This document shows, piece after piece, positions 46,530 through 58,172 of a stretch of 64,000 bases of DNA; within the stretch, counting starts at the first letter, position 1; every line of letters starts with the position of its first letter. This stretch comes from Phycisphaerae bacterium (GTDB lineage: Bacteria; Planctomycetota; Phycisphaerae; Phycisphaerales; SM1A02). The stretch spans positions 62,001 through 126,000 of the forward strand of contig PKCS01000039.1 of the NCBI GenBank assembly GCA_002862305.1. Direction: 5' to 3'. Position numbers and translations under genes: made by a program. The notes under the pieces were generated by a model. The model did no database searches. It saw only the letters and a program-made list of their open reading frames with translations, and was not told the origin of the DNA.

Positions 46530-46675
46530 CCTGAGTGAGCTGCCGGAGTTCCGACCTGGTCGGGACACCGGTTGTCGGGGGTGAATCGTCCTCCGGCATG
46601 GTGCATCTCCCCTCTCATCGGACCCTCGACCCCGTCAACGACGCGGTCGGCGCGAGGATGACGTCGGGTAGATGC

Positions 46676-49430
<2,755 letters not shown>

Positions 49431-49573
49431 TATCTACCGGGCGCCATCGCGCGCCCGGCAGCTCGACGGGCTTGTCGAACGCTTTCGATGATTCCTTGTC
49501 TGCACTGCAGCCGATTCGCGACGAATGCAACGTGACAGTTGCCGTCGTGGGGCGAAGGCCCCGCGCCGGAGTT

Positions 49574-49679
49574 GTCGGTGACCAGAAGCGCGGGGAGACA
49601 CCTGTTCCCATCCCGAACACAGCAGTTAAGCCCGCGCTGCCGATGATACTGCCAAGCGGGAAAGTAGGTTATCGCCGAC
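49574..49679 (+). rRNA. rrf: 5S ribosomal RNA
   Basis: About 106 nt with closing stem GTCGGTG (49574-49580) and CGCCGAC (49673-49679), the conserved CCCATCCCGAACAC loop region and GCGGGAAAGTAGGT. It lies about 145 nt after the 23S, as usual. No tRNA lies in the spacer. Confidence 0.93.
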
Positions 49680-49684
49680 TTTAT

Positions 49685-49720
49685 GGGCCCGCCCGGGACA
49701 CCCCCGGGCGGGCCCTTTTT
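49685..49720 (+). terminator. rRNA operon terminator
   Basis: A perfect 13-bp stem GGGCCCGCCCGGG (49685-49697) with CCCGGGCGGGCCC (49703-49715), a 5-nt loop and then TTTTT. A strong intrinsic terminator 5 nt after the 5S gene. Confidence 0.92.
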
Positions 49721-49949
49721 CGTTTCCTGGGCCCCCAGGCCGTGGTTTCGCTCGGGGAGGATGCTGGACTTGGCGCTCCGAGCAGCTACTCTGTAGAGGT
49801 ACGACTCGAGAGGTTCCCACCGCCGCGGCGGGGGGACGTGCCGGGATGCCGCTGGGTCCCGGCCACGAACACCCTCGAGTCCTTTGAAGCATGCGCGACC
49901 GCCGGGGTGCCCGGCAGTCGTTCCGGGGCCGGCGACGAGGGTTTGACCG

Positions 49950-50420
49950 ATGTCCAAGGGACTGTTCAAGATCTACGTGGGGAACCTTGACTACAAGGTG
50001 ACCGAGTTCGCCGTGCGTCGCCTCTTCGAGCCGTATGGAGATCTCGAGGACGTGGCCATGGCCACCGACAAGGAAACCGGGAAGCCACGGGGTTTCGCGA
50101 TCGTGATGATGCGTGACCACGACGAGGCCCAGAAGGCGATCAGTGGCGTCCAGGGACGCCGGCTCATGGGACGCCCGCTGGTCGTGAACGAGGCGGTCTC
50201 CAAGAAAGGCCGGAAGTCCGACTCCGCACCCGGGACCACCCCTGCATCCACCGCCCCGCGTTCCGGCTCGGCGCCGCAACGCACGGGCGGCGACGCACGC
50301 AGTTTCGGGGCCCAGCCGCTCCGGGCGCCTTCCCGGCAGTCATCCGGTGAGGGACGTCCCTCCAGCCGGAACCCACGACGCAGTGGCGGTCGGAATCCCC
50401 GACGCAGCAGCCCACGCTGA
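49950..50420 (+). CDS. RRM-domain RNA-binding protein
   Basis: 156 residues. One RNA-recognition motif fills residues 5-85, with RNP2 IYVGNL (8-13) and RNP1 KPRGFAIV (45-52). A basic Ser/Arg/Gly/Pro tail follows, as in bacterial and plant glycine-rich RNA-binding proteins. These act on mRNA structure or in cold response; the targets here are unknown. It follows the rRNA terminator with a 230-bp gap, so it should have its own promoter, which I cannot place with confidence. Confidence 0.9.
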   Translation: MSKGLFKIYVGNLDYKVTEFAVRRLFEPYGDLEDVAMATDKETGKPRGFAIVMMRDHDEAQKAISGVQGRRLMGRPLVVNEAVSKKGRKSDSAPGTTPASTAPRSGSAPQRTGGDARSFGAQPLRAPSRQSSGEGRPSSRNPRRSGGRNPRRSSPR

Positions 50421-50477
50421 AGGATCCGGGGCCGCGTGGCCCTGAAGGACCTCCGTGCTCCTCGTAGAATCACATCC

Positions 50478-51053
50478 ATGATCGGATCCGAACGAGACTC
50501 CGAGGATTCTCCGGTACCAGGGGAGGGAGCCGATCCCTTCGAACTGCTCGGGATCCCCGTCCGGTTCGACCTGGACGTGGAGGCGGCCCGGTCCCGGTTG
50601 CGGCGCAAGGTCGCCGCGTTGCACCCGGACCGCTTCACCGATCCGGTCGAGATCGAACGGGTCACCCGGGCGGCCGCGGCCCTCAACGAGGCATGGACCC
50701 TGCTGTCCGACGACGAACGTCGCGCGAACCTGGTGCTGTCCCGGCTCGGCGGTCCCGCCCCCCACGAGGACCGCTCGCTCCCCCCCGAGTTCCTGCAGGA
50801 CATGCTCTCGATCCGCATGGAGCTCGAGGAGGCGATCGAGCAGTCCGACCGGGTCGAGATCGCCCGCCTGCGCGAGTGGGTCGCGTCCCGACGCGCCGAG
50901 CTGCGTGAGCGGGTGCGAATCGGGCTTCAGCGCCTGTCCGACGGTGCCGGCGATGCCGGTGCGATCAGGCTGGACCTGAACGTGTGGCGCTACATCGAAC
51001 GCATGGACGAGCAGCTCTCGGGCACCCCGGCGGCGCACGGACCGGAGCCGTAG
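50478..51053 (+). CDS. hscB: HscB-like J-domain co-chaperone
   Basis: 191 residues. The N-terminal J domain has the HPD motif in HPDRF (49-53) and ALNEAWTLLSDDERRANLVL. The C-terminal part (about 95-175) is a helical bundle with LPPEFLQDMLSIRMELEEAIE, as in HscB, which passes IscU to the Hsp70 HscA during iron-sulphur assembly. No isc genes lie nearby. The stop is one base before the GTG of the CNNM gene, so they form an operon. Confidence 0.85.
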   Translation: MIGSERDSEDSPVPGEGADPFELLGIPVRFDLDVEAARSRLRRKVAALHPDRFTDPVEIERVTRAAAALNEAWTLLSDDERRANLVLSRLGGPAPHEDRSLPPEFLQDMLSIRMELEEAIEQSDRVEIARLREWVASRRAELRERVRIGLQRLSDGAGDAGAIRLDLNVWRYIERMDEQLSGTPAAHGPEP

Positions 51054-51054
51054 C

Positions 51055-52311
51055 GTGGGGTCCCTCGACGTCATCCTGGTGCTTCTGATGATCCCCCTCC
51101 TCTGCGGGAGTGCGGTCTTCTCGGCGAGCGAGACCGTCTTCTTCGGGCTCGCCGAAGTCGATCGAATGCGACTCCGCCAGCGAAGCCGGGTGGTCTCCGG
51201 TGCGGTCGACCGACTGCTGGCCCAGCCCCGGATGCTCCTGATCACGGTGCTGCTCGGGAACATGACCGTCAACACCCTGTACTTCGTGATCGGATCGGTC
51301 CTCTCCGTCCGGTTCTCCTCGAACGTCCTCCTGGCCACGCTCATCGGCCTCCTCACCATCGCGGTCATCGTCATCGCCGGGGAGGTGATCCCGAAGGTCG
51401 TGGGGGGGGCGCTCCGGGTCCGGGTCGCGATGATCCTCGCGACCCCGCTGCTTGCACTGCACCAGTTGCTCGGTCCGGTGCGCATCTTCCTGGAATCGGT
51501 CGTCGTCGCACCCCTCTCCCGGCTGACCGCCCCGTCCGATGCCCCGACCAACCTCGATCCCGGGGAGCTCGATGCCCTCATCGAACTCTCGGGTCGGGAG
51601 GGGGTGATCGACTCGAACGAGCACGAACTCCTGCAGGAAGTGATCCGAATCCGGGAGCTCAAGGTCTCGGACGTCATGATCCCGCGCGTCGACATGCCGG
51701 TGGTGAACCTCGGCACGCCTCGATCCAGGATCGTCGAGCTGGTCGAGGAGACCCGGTGCTCCTACCTGGTGGTCGGGTGCGGCGACCGGGACCGGGTGGC
51801 CGGCCTCGTCAAGGTGCGGGACCTCCTGCTCGACGATGGCGAACCCGAGGGTGCACTCGATCGCCACGTCCAGGCCGCACCCTACGTGCCGGAGCTCGCA
51901 TCCATCGAACACCTGCTCGGCCACTTCCAGGACACCGGGACCTCGATCGCGGTGGTCCTCGACGAGTGGGGGGGGACCGCGGGGCTGGTCACCCTCGAGG
52001 ACGTGGTCGAGGAGTTCGTCGGGGACATCCGGAGTTTCGGGGAGGTCGAGGTCCCTCGTCCCGAGCGGCTCGAGGATGGTGACTGGAGATTGCCCGGCGC
52101 CACCCCGATCGACGACTGGAAGCGGCTGTTCGGGGACACCCTCCTGTCGACCAGGATCAGGACCGTGGGTGGACTCTTCCTGGAGCGCTTCGGCCGCATG
52201 CCGAAGGCGGGCGAGGAGATCACCATCGGGAACGTCCGATGCACCGTCGAATCGACGGAGGGCCAGCGGATCACCTCCGTACTGGTCCGGGTGGTGGAGG
52301 CCGGCCGATGA
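51055..52311 (+). CDS. CNNM/CorC-type membrane protein with CBS pair
   Basis: 418 residues from GTG. Order: DUF21/CNNM transmembrane domain with SAVFSASETVFFGL and AGEVIPKVVG, a cytoplasmic CBS pair beginning VSDVMIPRVDMPVV (about residue 203), and a C-terminal CorC_HlyC domain (about 330-418) with LPGATPIDDWKRLFG. This is the full hemolysin-III-like/CNNM set tied to magnesium and cobalt efflux. It overlaps the next gene by ATGA. Confidence 0.9.
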   Translation: MGSLDVILVLLMIPLLCGSAVFSASETVFFGLAEVDRMRLRQRSRVVSGAVDRLLAQPRMLLITVLLGNMTVNTLYFVIGSVLSVRFSSNVLLATLIGLLTIAVIVIAGEVIPKVVGGALRVRVAMILATPLLALHQLLGPVRIFLESVVVAPLSRLTAPSDAPTNLDPGELDALIELSGREGVIDSNEHELLQEVIRIRELKVSDVMIPRVDMPVVNLGTPRSRIVELVEETRCSYLVVGCGDRDRVAGLVKVRDLLLDDGEPEGALDRHVQAAPYVPELASIEHLLGHFQDTGTSIAVVLDEWGGTAGLVTLEDVVEEFVGDIRSFGEVEVPRPERLEDGDWRLPGATPIDDWKRLFGDTLLSTRIRTVGGLFLERFGRMPKAGEEITIGNVRCTVESTEGQRITSVLVRVVEAGR

Positions 52312-53297
52312 CCGAATCGACCCTCATCTGGCCCTGGTTCATCGTGGCGATCACCGGGCTGCTCCTGAGTGCGCTCTGCTCCGGTCTCGAGATCGGGCTG
52401 TACACCCTCAATCGCGTCCGGCTCGCGGTGCGCGCGGGCCGGGGCGATCGCCAGGCGGTTCGCCTGGATCGGGAGCTCGCCGACCCCGGTCGCTCCCTGA
52501 CCACGCTCCTGATCGGCAACAACATCGCCAACTACCTCGGTTCGCTGGGGGTGATGGCGCTGCTCAAGTCCACCGGGCTCTCCGATACCTGGGCGATCGT
52601 GGTCGACACCCTGATCCTGGTCCCGGTGTTCTTCATCTTCGCCGAGACCCTTCCCAAGGACCTCTTCCGGACCCACACCGATCGGTGGACCTACCTGCTC
52701 TCGATGCCGCTGGTGGTGGCACGCCTGCTGCTGAGCGCGATCGGGGTGGTCCCCGCGGTGCACGGCATCGCACGCTTCTTCCAGCGACTGCTCGATCCCG
52801 GTGCCGAAGGACCGCCGGGTGCACGCCAACGCATGGCCGAACTGCTCCGCGAGGGGGTGTCGGCCGGGCTGCTCTCGAGTTCGCAGGGCGAACTGCTCGA
52901 CCGCGCGGTTCTGCTCAACCAGTCCACCGCCGGCTCGGAGATGATCCGGTGGCAGAAGGTCGCCTCCGTCCCGCTCTCCGCGGATCGGACCACGCGGGAG
53001 CTCGTGGTGCGGGGACGTGCCTTCAGCAGGCTTCCGGTCGTCGACCGGGACGGTCGAGTCTGCGGGCTGCTGCACGTCATCGATGCCATGCTTCATCCCG
53101 GGTCACGAACCGAGGAACTGCTCAGGCCGACCATCGAGATCACCTCCTCGACCTCGACCCTCGAGGCCCTGGAGCGCATGCGCGAGGCCCGGGTCCAGCT
53201 CGCGATCGTCGTCGCCGACGAGTCCCGCCGGCCGGTCGGGGTGGTGAGCATCAAGGACCTCGTCGAGCCGCTGATAGGGCCGATCCGGGACTGGTGA
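52308..53297 (+). CDS. CNNM-type membrane protein without CorC domain
   Basis: 329 residues. A second DUF21 domain (LLSALCSGLEIGLYTLN, FAETLPKDLFR) and a CBS pair (about 220-325, ASVPLSADRTTREL and VGVVSIKDLVEPL) are present, but the CorC_HlyC end of its neighbour is missing. The ATG overlaps the TGA of the first gene (52308-52311), so the two are made together and may form a heterodimer. Confidence 0.88.
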   Translation: MTESTLIWPWFIVAITGLLLSALCSGLEIGLYTLNRVRLAVRAGRGDRQAVRLDRELADPGRSLTTLLIGNNIANYLGSLGVMALLKSTGLSDTWAIVVDTLILVPVFFIFAETLPKDLFRTHTDRWTYLLSMPLVVARLLLSAIGVVPAVHGIARFFQRLLDPGAEGPPGARQRMAELLREGVSAGLLSSSQGELLDRAVLLNQSTAGSEMIRWQKVASVPLSADRTTRELVVRGRAFSRLPVVDRDGRVCGLLHVIDAMLHPGSRTEELLRPTIEITSSTSTLEALERMREARVQLAIVVADESRRPVGVVSIKDLVEPLIGPIRDW

Positions 53298-53363
53298 CCC
53301 CGGTTTGGTTGCGCGTTGACTGGGCGGGTGATACAGTTTTCCCTCGCCGCACGGCGACCACCC

Positions 53364-53437
53364 GGGCCTATAGCTCAGCTGGCTAGAGCGCACCCCTGAT
53401 AAGGGTGAGGTCACAGGTTCGAGTCCTGTTAGGCCCA
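53364..53437 (+). tRNA. tRNA-Ile (anticodon GAT)
   Basis: Acceptor GGGCCTA (53364-53370) with TAGGCCC (53430-53436), discriminator A, anticodon loop CTGATAA with GAT at 53398-53400, T-loop TTCGAGT. CCA is not encoded. In many bacteria this tRNA lies in the 16S-23S spacer; here it stands alone. Confidence 0.97.
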
Positions 53438-53443
53438 TTGAAG

Positions 53444-53486
53444 ACCCGGCATCGACCCTGCCACGCTCGGTCGGCCGGGTTTCTTC
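53444..53486 (+). terminator. Terminator after tRNA-Ile
   Basis: ACCCGGC (53444-53450) pairs with GCCGGGT (53474-53480) and is followed by TTCTTC. The loop is long (23 nt). Confidence 0.5.
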
Positions 53487-53538
53487 ATGCACGCCGGACC
53501 CGGGAACGAGGCGGCGCTTCCGGGAGCCTCCCGGAGGC

Positions 53539-55026
53539 CTACTGGCACGATCCCCACGAGCTCAGCAGCACGCTCAGGTCGGCCCCGGTGATCGCTCCGT
53601 CCCGGTTGAAGTCGGCGGGGCAGTCGCCGGTCGGGCACGTGCCCCAGTAGGCAAGCACCATCGAGAGGTCCATCCCGTCGACCATGCGATCACCGTTCAG
53701 GTCGGCGACGCAGGGGGCCTCGCCGAGCTCCACGCTGAGTTCGGTGACCCAGCTGAAGTCCGGGTATCCCAGCTCCCCGAGGTCCCGGAACTGCCCCGAA
53801 CAGAACCCCTGTTCGTCCCGGTACCAGGTCGGGCTCGCGGATGGACTGGTATTGCCTCCGACCGAGACGTAGTCGTAGGACCAGCTGGCATGCATCGTGA
53901 CGACCAGGTTGGTGTCCGCCGGCACCACCACGGGTGGATCGAACACCGCGATGTGGCGGCCGAGGTTCTCCAGGATCGTGATGTCGGACCTGCCCAGGAG
54001 GACGAGGTCCTCCCCCGGGTAGACCGGGGACCCTCCATCGGAGTCCGCCCAGAGTTCGATCCGTCCGTTGGTCGCGGAGTAGTTGTTGTAGGACCCGTAG
54101 GTGATGCACTTGACGGTCACGTCCCTGCCCGCGGTGCCTCCGGCCGAGAGGTCGTAGGCGACCGCCCACTGGCCGGGATCGGAACCGCACGACCCCCATT
54201 CCTTGACGCATTCGCACCGGTTCGCCCGCTCGTCCACGACCGATGATTGGTTGACGGTCAGCACCTGGTCACCGGGGTCGCAGGTGACGGGACAGTCGTC
54301 CGAGACGTAGTTGCTCGAACCGCTGCATTGGTTGCATTCGCGGGCATCGTTGCCGCAGATGGTCGAGTTCACCACGCCAAGCGTGTTGCTGTAGTAGCTG
54401 AAGACCGCCCAGCTGGTCGGACCCGGGGCGTAGTTCCCGGTCACCGTGCAGCCATCCAGCAGGAGGAACCGGTTGAAGGCGTCCCCCATCATGACCGCGG
54501 ATCCGTTGAGCTGGCCGAACAGCAGGCACTGGTTCCTCGTGAATGTGCATCCATTGCAGGTCGCGTCGCCCACGCAGAAGATCCCACCGCCCTGGTCGGC
54601 GACGTTGTCCGTGACATGGCAGTTGTCGAAGGTCGCTCCATCGCCGAAGGCGACGTAGATCCCACCACCCTGGCGTCGTCCGGAGTTCAGGGTCCCGGTC
54701 CCGTTCCGGATCACCAGGTTCTCGAAGATCGTCGACTCCTTCGATTCGCCGCTGTTGACGGTGATCACCGATCCCGGCTGGTTCTCTCCATCCACGATCG
54801 TCAGCGGGGTCCCCGAACCCCCGACCGTTCCCCGGACGGTGATCTCCTTGCCATCGGGATTCAGCTGCTCCAGGTAGAGTCCGGCGGCGACCTCGACCAG
54901 GTCCCCGTCGGATGCGGCGTCGATCGCGGCCTGGATCGTCGGGTGGTCTCCGGGAACCCGGATGGTGTCCGCGAGACAGGGGGTGGTGAGGAACAGCAGG
55001 AGGATGGCGAGGCGGGCCGTGGACAT
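53539..55026 (-). CDS. Secreted beta-helix protein with EF-hand tail
   Basis: 495 residues: signal peptide (ARLAILLLFLTTPCLA), then a right-handed beta-helix (about 21-230) opening IRVPGDHPTIQAAIDAASDGD, the pectin-lyase-like start. A second beta-sandwich domain lies about 275-435. Two EF-hand repeats close it (DLNGDRMVDGMDLS and DFNRDGAITGADLS). GGAG lies 5 nt before the ATG. No catalytic residues of polysaccharide lyases can be set, so it may only bind glycans. It shares its tail with three other proteins here. Confidence 0.85.
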   Translation of the reverse strand: MSTARLAILLLFLTTPCLADTIRVPGDHPTIQAAIDAASDGDLVEVAAGLYLEQLNPDGKEITVRGTVGGSGTPLTIVDGENQPGSVITVNSGESKESTIFENLVIRNGTGTLNSGRRQGGGIYVAFGDGATFDNCHVTDNVADQGGGIFCVGDATCNGCTFTRNQCLLFGQLNGSAVMMGDAFNRFLLLDGCTVTGNYAPGPTSWAVFSYYSNTLGVVNSTICGNDARECNQCSGSSNYVSDDCPVTCDPGDQVLTVNQSSVVDERANRCECVKEWGSCGSDPGQWAVAYDLSAGGTAGRDVTVKCITYGSYNNYSATNGRIELWADSDGGSPVYPGEDLVLLGRSDITILENLGRHIAVFDPPVVVPADTNLVVTMHASWSYDYVSVGGNTSPSASPTWYRDEQGFCSGQFRDLGELGYPDFSWVTELSVELGEAPCVADLNGDRMVDGMDLSMVLAYWGTCPTGDCPADFNRDGAITGADLSVLLSSWGSCQ

Positions 55027-55049
55027 CTCATCTCCCTTCGGAATGGGTG

Positions 55050-55078
55050 GCTCGTTCCAGCGTACCTCTGGAACGAGC
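55050..55078. promoter_or_regulatory. 11-bp inverted repeat in divergent control region
   Basis: GCTCGTTCCAG (55050-55060) and CTGGAACGAGC (55068-55078) are exact inverses around a 7-nt loop, 24-52 nt before the beta-helix gene start. It may be an operator or a leader hairpin. Confidence 0.5.
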
Positions 55079-55289
55079 GATCGTGCCCTCGAATCCGGGA
55101 TTTCACTCCCTTGTCGAGTGGACGACCGGGTCCGGGCCCCGGCCATCCATCCGTCGCCTGCCTGTTGGACCTCCTGCCTTGCCGGTCCGGATCCGGATTC
55201 CCCCGGTTGCACCCCGGAGACCCTCTGGCTACGTTCCAGACGCCCCGAGACCCGCGTCCCCCGTTCCATCTGGTACTGGAGCCTGAATC

Positions 55290-56090
55290 ATGCCCCTTCT
55301 AGCCACCCTGCTGGTCCTGCCGCTCTGCCTCCCCTCCAACGACCCCGTCGCGACGACCGCCCTCGGCGAGGATCCGCTGGAGACGATGGATGCGCACGAT
55401 GCCCGGGAGATCCGGAAGCATCTTCCGGATGTCGTTCTCGGTCCGGTCAAGGGGATGGAATCGATCGAGGTCGCCGAGGACTGGTGCCCCCTCAAGTCCA
55501 CCCGATTCACCTACGAACGCCCCGGTACCTCCAAGGAGGTCGAACTCACGATCCGGACCGTCGATCGTGCGCCAGGGAGCACCCTCGATGAACCGGCCAG
55601 GGGGTGGGCGCTCGAACTCCCCGATGGCACGACCCGCTACTTCCGGTCCGATCCCGGGTTCGGGGTCGTGGCCCCGACCGATCTCTCCAAGAGCAACGGC
55701 CTGATCATCCGACTCGACCCGCCCGAGCCGATCGTCCACCAGAACGCCCGCGTCAACGAACCCATCAAGCGCAAGATCAAGGTGGAGATATTCGACCTCC
55801 ATTCGCCCACCAAGGTCGCCCACTCCGGAACCGTCGACTGCACCTGGACCGACCTGGGAGGGTGGCGGGTACGGGTGCCGATGGGGGACTACGACACCCA
55901 CCTGGTGCGGATCGAGTACGACGGGAGCGTGGGGCCCGCCTCCGTGCAGGGCAACAAGTACATGTTCCTGGCCAAGGGCGTCGGGCCCGTGGCCTTCACC
56001 GATTCGCGGGTGATCTCCGCGTTCCTCTTCTTCAGCCAGAGCCAGCACAAGGCCGGCATGCTCAAGGCGGTTGAACATCCCTCGGGTTGA
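55290..56090 (+). CDS. Secreted protein of unknown function
   Basis: 266 residues with a signal peptide (LLATLLVLPLCLPS). The rest is beta-rich (KEVELTIRTVDRA, GLIIRLDPPEPIVHQNA, HLVRIEYDGS) with no recognised domain. GGAG lies 8 nt before the ATG. It is divergent from the beta-helix gene and upstream of mdh by 177 bp. Confidence 0.7.
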   Translation: MPLLATLLVLPLCLPSNDPVATTALGEDPLETMDAHDAREIRKHLPDVVLGPVKGMESIEVAEDWCPLKSTRFTYERPGTSKEVELTIRTVDRAPGSTLDEPARGWALELPDGTTRYFRSDPGFGVVAPTDLSKSNGLIIRLDPPEPIVHQNARVNEPIKRKIKVEIFDLHSPTKVAHSGTVDCTWTDLGGWRVRVPMGDYDTHLVRIEYDGSVGPASVQGNKYMFLAKGVGPVAFTDSRVISAFLFFSQSQHKAGMLKAVEHPSG

Positions 56091-56267
56091 ATCCCGGTCA
56101 GTCGTCCTCCCCGCCCCTCAAAATGCGTTGATTTGACTGATTCCCGCCCACACCGTCCCGGGACGGACTGTGACGCGGTCCCAAGTCAACTATCATGTCC
56201 GCCCCCGAGTCCCCCACTGGACCCCGGGGAGCAACCCGAACCAACCTCGACACGGAGAGACCACCAC

Positions 56268-57218
56268 ATGCGTCGTGCCAAGATCAGCGTCATCGGAGCC
56301 GGAAACGTCGGAGCAACCTGCGCTCACTGGGCCGCGGCCAAGGAACTCGGGGACGTGGTGCTCGTCGACATCCCCGACAAGGAGGGGGTGGCCAAGGGCA
56401 AGGCCCTCGACCTGGTCTGCTGCGGTCCCATGGAAGGCTTCGACGTGGACATCACCGGTACCTCGGACTACGCCGACGCGGCCGGTTCCGACGTGGTGAT
56501 CGTGACCGCCGGCCTGCCTCGCAAGCCGGGGATGAGTCGCGACGACCTGATCGAGACCAACGTCAAGATCGTGCGCAGCGTCTCCGAGAAGATCGCCGAG
56601 CACTGCCCGGAATCGATCGTGATCCTGGTCTCCAATCCCCTCGACGCGATGGTGTACACCGCCTGGAAGGCGACCGGATTCCCGACCAACCGGATCGTGG
56701 GCCAGGCGGGATGCCTGGACGTCGCGCGCTACCGGGCGTTCATCGCGATGAAGCTCGGATGCTCGATCGAGGACATCTCCGCCCTGCTGCTCGGCGGGCA
56801 CGGCGACGACATGGTGCCCCTGCCTCGATTCACCTCCGTCCACGGGATCCCGGTGAGCCAGCTGCTCCCGGACAGCGACATCGTCGAGTGCGTCGAACGC
56901 GCCAAGGTCGGTGGTGGCGAGGTCGTGAAGCTGATGGGAACCAGCGCCTTCTACGCCCCGGCCAGCGGCTCGGTGCAGATGGCCGAGGCGATCATCAAGG
57001 ACAAGAAGCGGATCCTGCCCTGCGCCGCCTTCTGCGAGAAGGAGTACGGCATCGACGGGTACTTCGTGGGGGTCCCCTGCATCCTCGGCGCCAACGGGGT
57101 CGAGCAGGTGGTGGAGATCGACCTCGACGCCGGGGAGAAGGCGTTGATGGACGAATCGGTCTCGCACGTGAAGGACCTGGTCAGGATCGTCACCGAGATG
57201 TTCCCCGACCTCGCCTGA
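56268..57218 (+). CDS. mdh: Malate dehydrogenase (LDH-like)
   Basis: 316 residues. NAD-binding GAGNVGA (10-16), D34 for NAD selectivity, substrate arginines R85 and R91 in GLPRKPGMSRDD, N123 in VSNPLD, R154, and the catalytic His in GGHGDDMVP (H178). R85 in place of Gln marks malate rather than lactate use. GGAGAG lies upstream of the ATG. It converts malate to oxaloacetate in the TCA cycle and meets a small converging gene after one base. Confidence 0.95.
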   Translation: MRRAKISVIGAGNVGATCAHWAAAKELGDVVLVDIPDKEGVAKGKALDLVCCGPMEGFDVDITGTSDYADAAGSDVVIVTAGLPRKPGMSRDDLIETNVKIVRSVSEKIAEHCPESIVILVSNPLDAMVYTAWKATGFPTNRIVGQAGCLDVARYRAFIAMKLGCSIEDISALLLGGHGDDMVPLPRFTSVHGIPVSQLLPDSDIVECVERAKVGGGEVVKLMGTSAFYAPASGSVQMAEAIIKDKKRILPCAAFCEKEYGIDGYFVGVPCILGANGVEQVVEIDLDAGEKALMDESVSHVKDLVRIVTEMFPDLA

Positions 57219-57219
57219 G

Positions 57220-57513
57220 TCAGTCGTCCCCGATCCGCCCCCCGGCGTCCGGCGCCCCGTCAATCAGGTCGAGGAGCTGCCGGAGCTGCGACCTGGACTT
57301 CGGGTCCGACCACAGGATGTCGTACTCGAGACGGAAGTTGCAGCGGTGGAACCTGACGTTCTTGGTGAACACCGGCCCGTTGGTCAGGACCAGGGTGCAG
57401 CTGTCGAAGGCGCAATCGATGAAGGCGTGCCCCGCCAGGTGCATCGTCTGGCCGATGAAGTTCCGGTTCCGGTGGGTGCTGAAGTGCGATTCCGGTCGTT
57501 GGGGTTCCTGCAT
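57220..57513 (-). CDS. Small pentapeptide-like hypothetical protein
   Basis: 97 residues. The middle (HAFIDCAFDSCTLVLTNG, VRFHRCNFRL) has the five-residue rhythm of pentapeptide repeats, A(D/N)LxF-like, over about three coils. The function is unknown. It is convergent with mdh with one base between stops. Confidence 0.6.
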   Translation of the reverse strand: MQEPQRPESHFSTHRNRNFIGQTMHLAGHAFIDCAFDSCTLVLTNGPVFTKNVRFHRCNFRLEYDILWSDPKSRSQLRQLLDLIDGAPDAGGRIGDD

Positions 57514-57613
57514 CCCCCGAGCCTACCCGCTCCCGGCGTGGATGAGGGGGATCAATGAGGGGGATCCACCCGGAATCCTGCCCGATTGGCCCGGGTCGTG
57601 TCGATAGACCAAG

Positions 57614-58138
57614 GTGCGTTTCCTCCGATCCATGCTCCCGACCGTGAGCGACTCGGGCTGGCCCTGGCTGCTGGCGGGGATCCTGCTGCTGGTCTGCGCG
57701 GGCGTCGTCCCCTCCGAGGAGCGACTGGCGAGGGAGCGGACCGCGGTCCTGGACCTGCACCGGGAGGTCTCGAACCTCCGGGAGGTCTCCGAGACCTACG
57801 GCCGGTTCCTGGCCGAGGTCGGCCGGGGCGAGCCCACGGTGGTCCGGCGCCTCGCCGCCGCCCAGCTCGGGGTTCTTCCACGGGGACACGAACCGCTGGT
57901 GATGCTCTCGGGCGTCGCCGATCCGCCGACCCGGTGGATCGAACGCGCCGCCCTGGACGGGAGCACCGAAGGTCCGGCGGTACCGGTCCCCGTCGACGAC
58001 TCCTCGATGCTCGCCTCCCTGCTGCAGGGTCCCGGCCAGCTCTGGGTCTTCGGAACCTCCCTGCTGCTGGTCTTCGTCGGGCTGCTGCTCGGTCCGACCG
58101 ATCGCGGTGCGGAGCCGGGCTCTTCCGCGACCCACTGA
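57614..58138 (+). CDS. Two-helix membrane protein, function unknown
   Basis: 174 residues from GTG. Helix WLLAGILLLVCAGVV near residues 18-32, a short coiled coil (ERTAVLDLHREVSNLREVSETY), then a soluble part and a second helix LWVFGTSLLLVFVGLLLG near 143-160. The layout is a little like FtsL/DivIC but has a second helix. No Shine-Dalgarno site is clear. It lies 34 nt before dprA. Confidence 0.6.
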   Translation: MRFLRSMLPTVSDSGWPWLLAGILLLVCAGVVPSEERLARERTAVLDLHREVSNLREVSETYGRFLAEVGRGEPTVVRRLAAAQLGVLPRGHEPLVMLSGVADPPTRWIERAALDGSTEGPAVPVPVDDSSMLASLLQGPGQLWVFGTSLLLVFVGLLLGPTDRGAEPGSSATH

Positions 58139-58172
58139 GCGCCCCCCCTGATCCCGGCTAGGCTCGTGCCTC

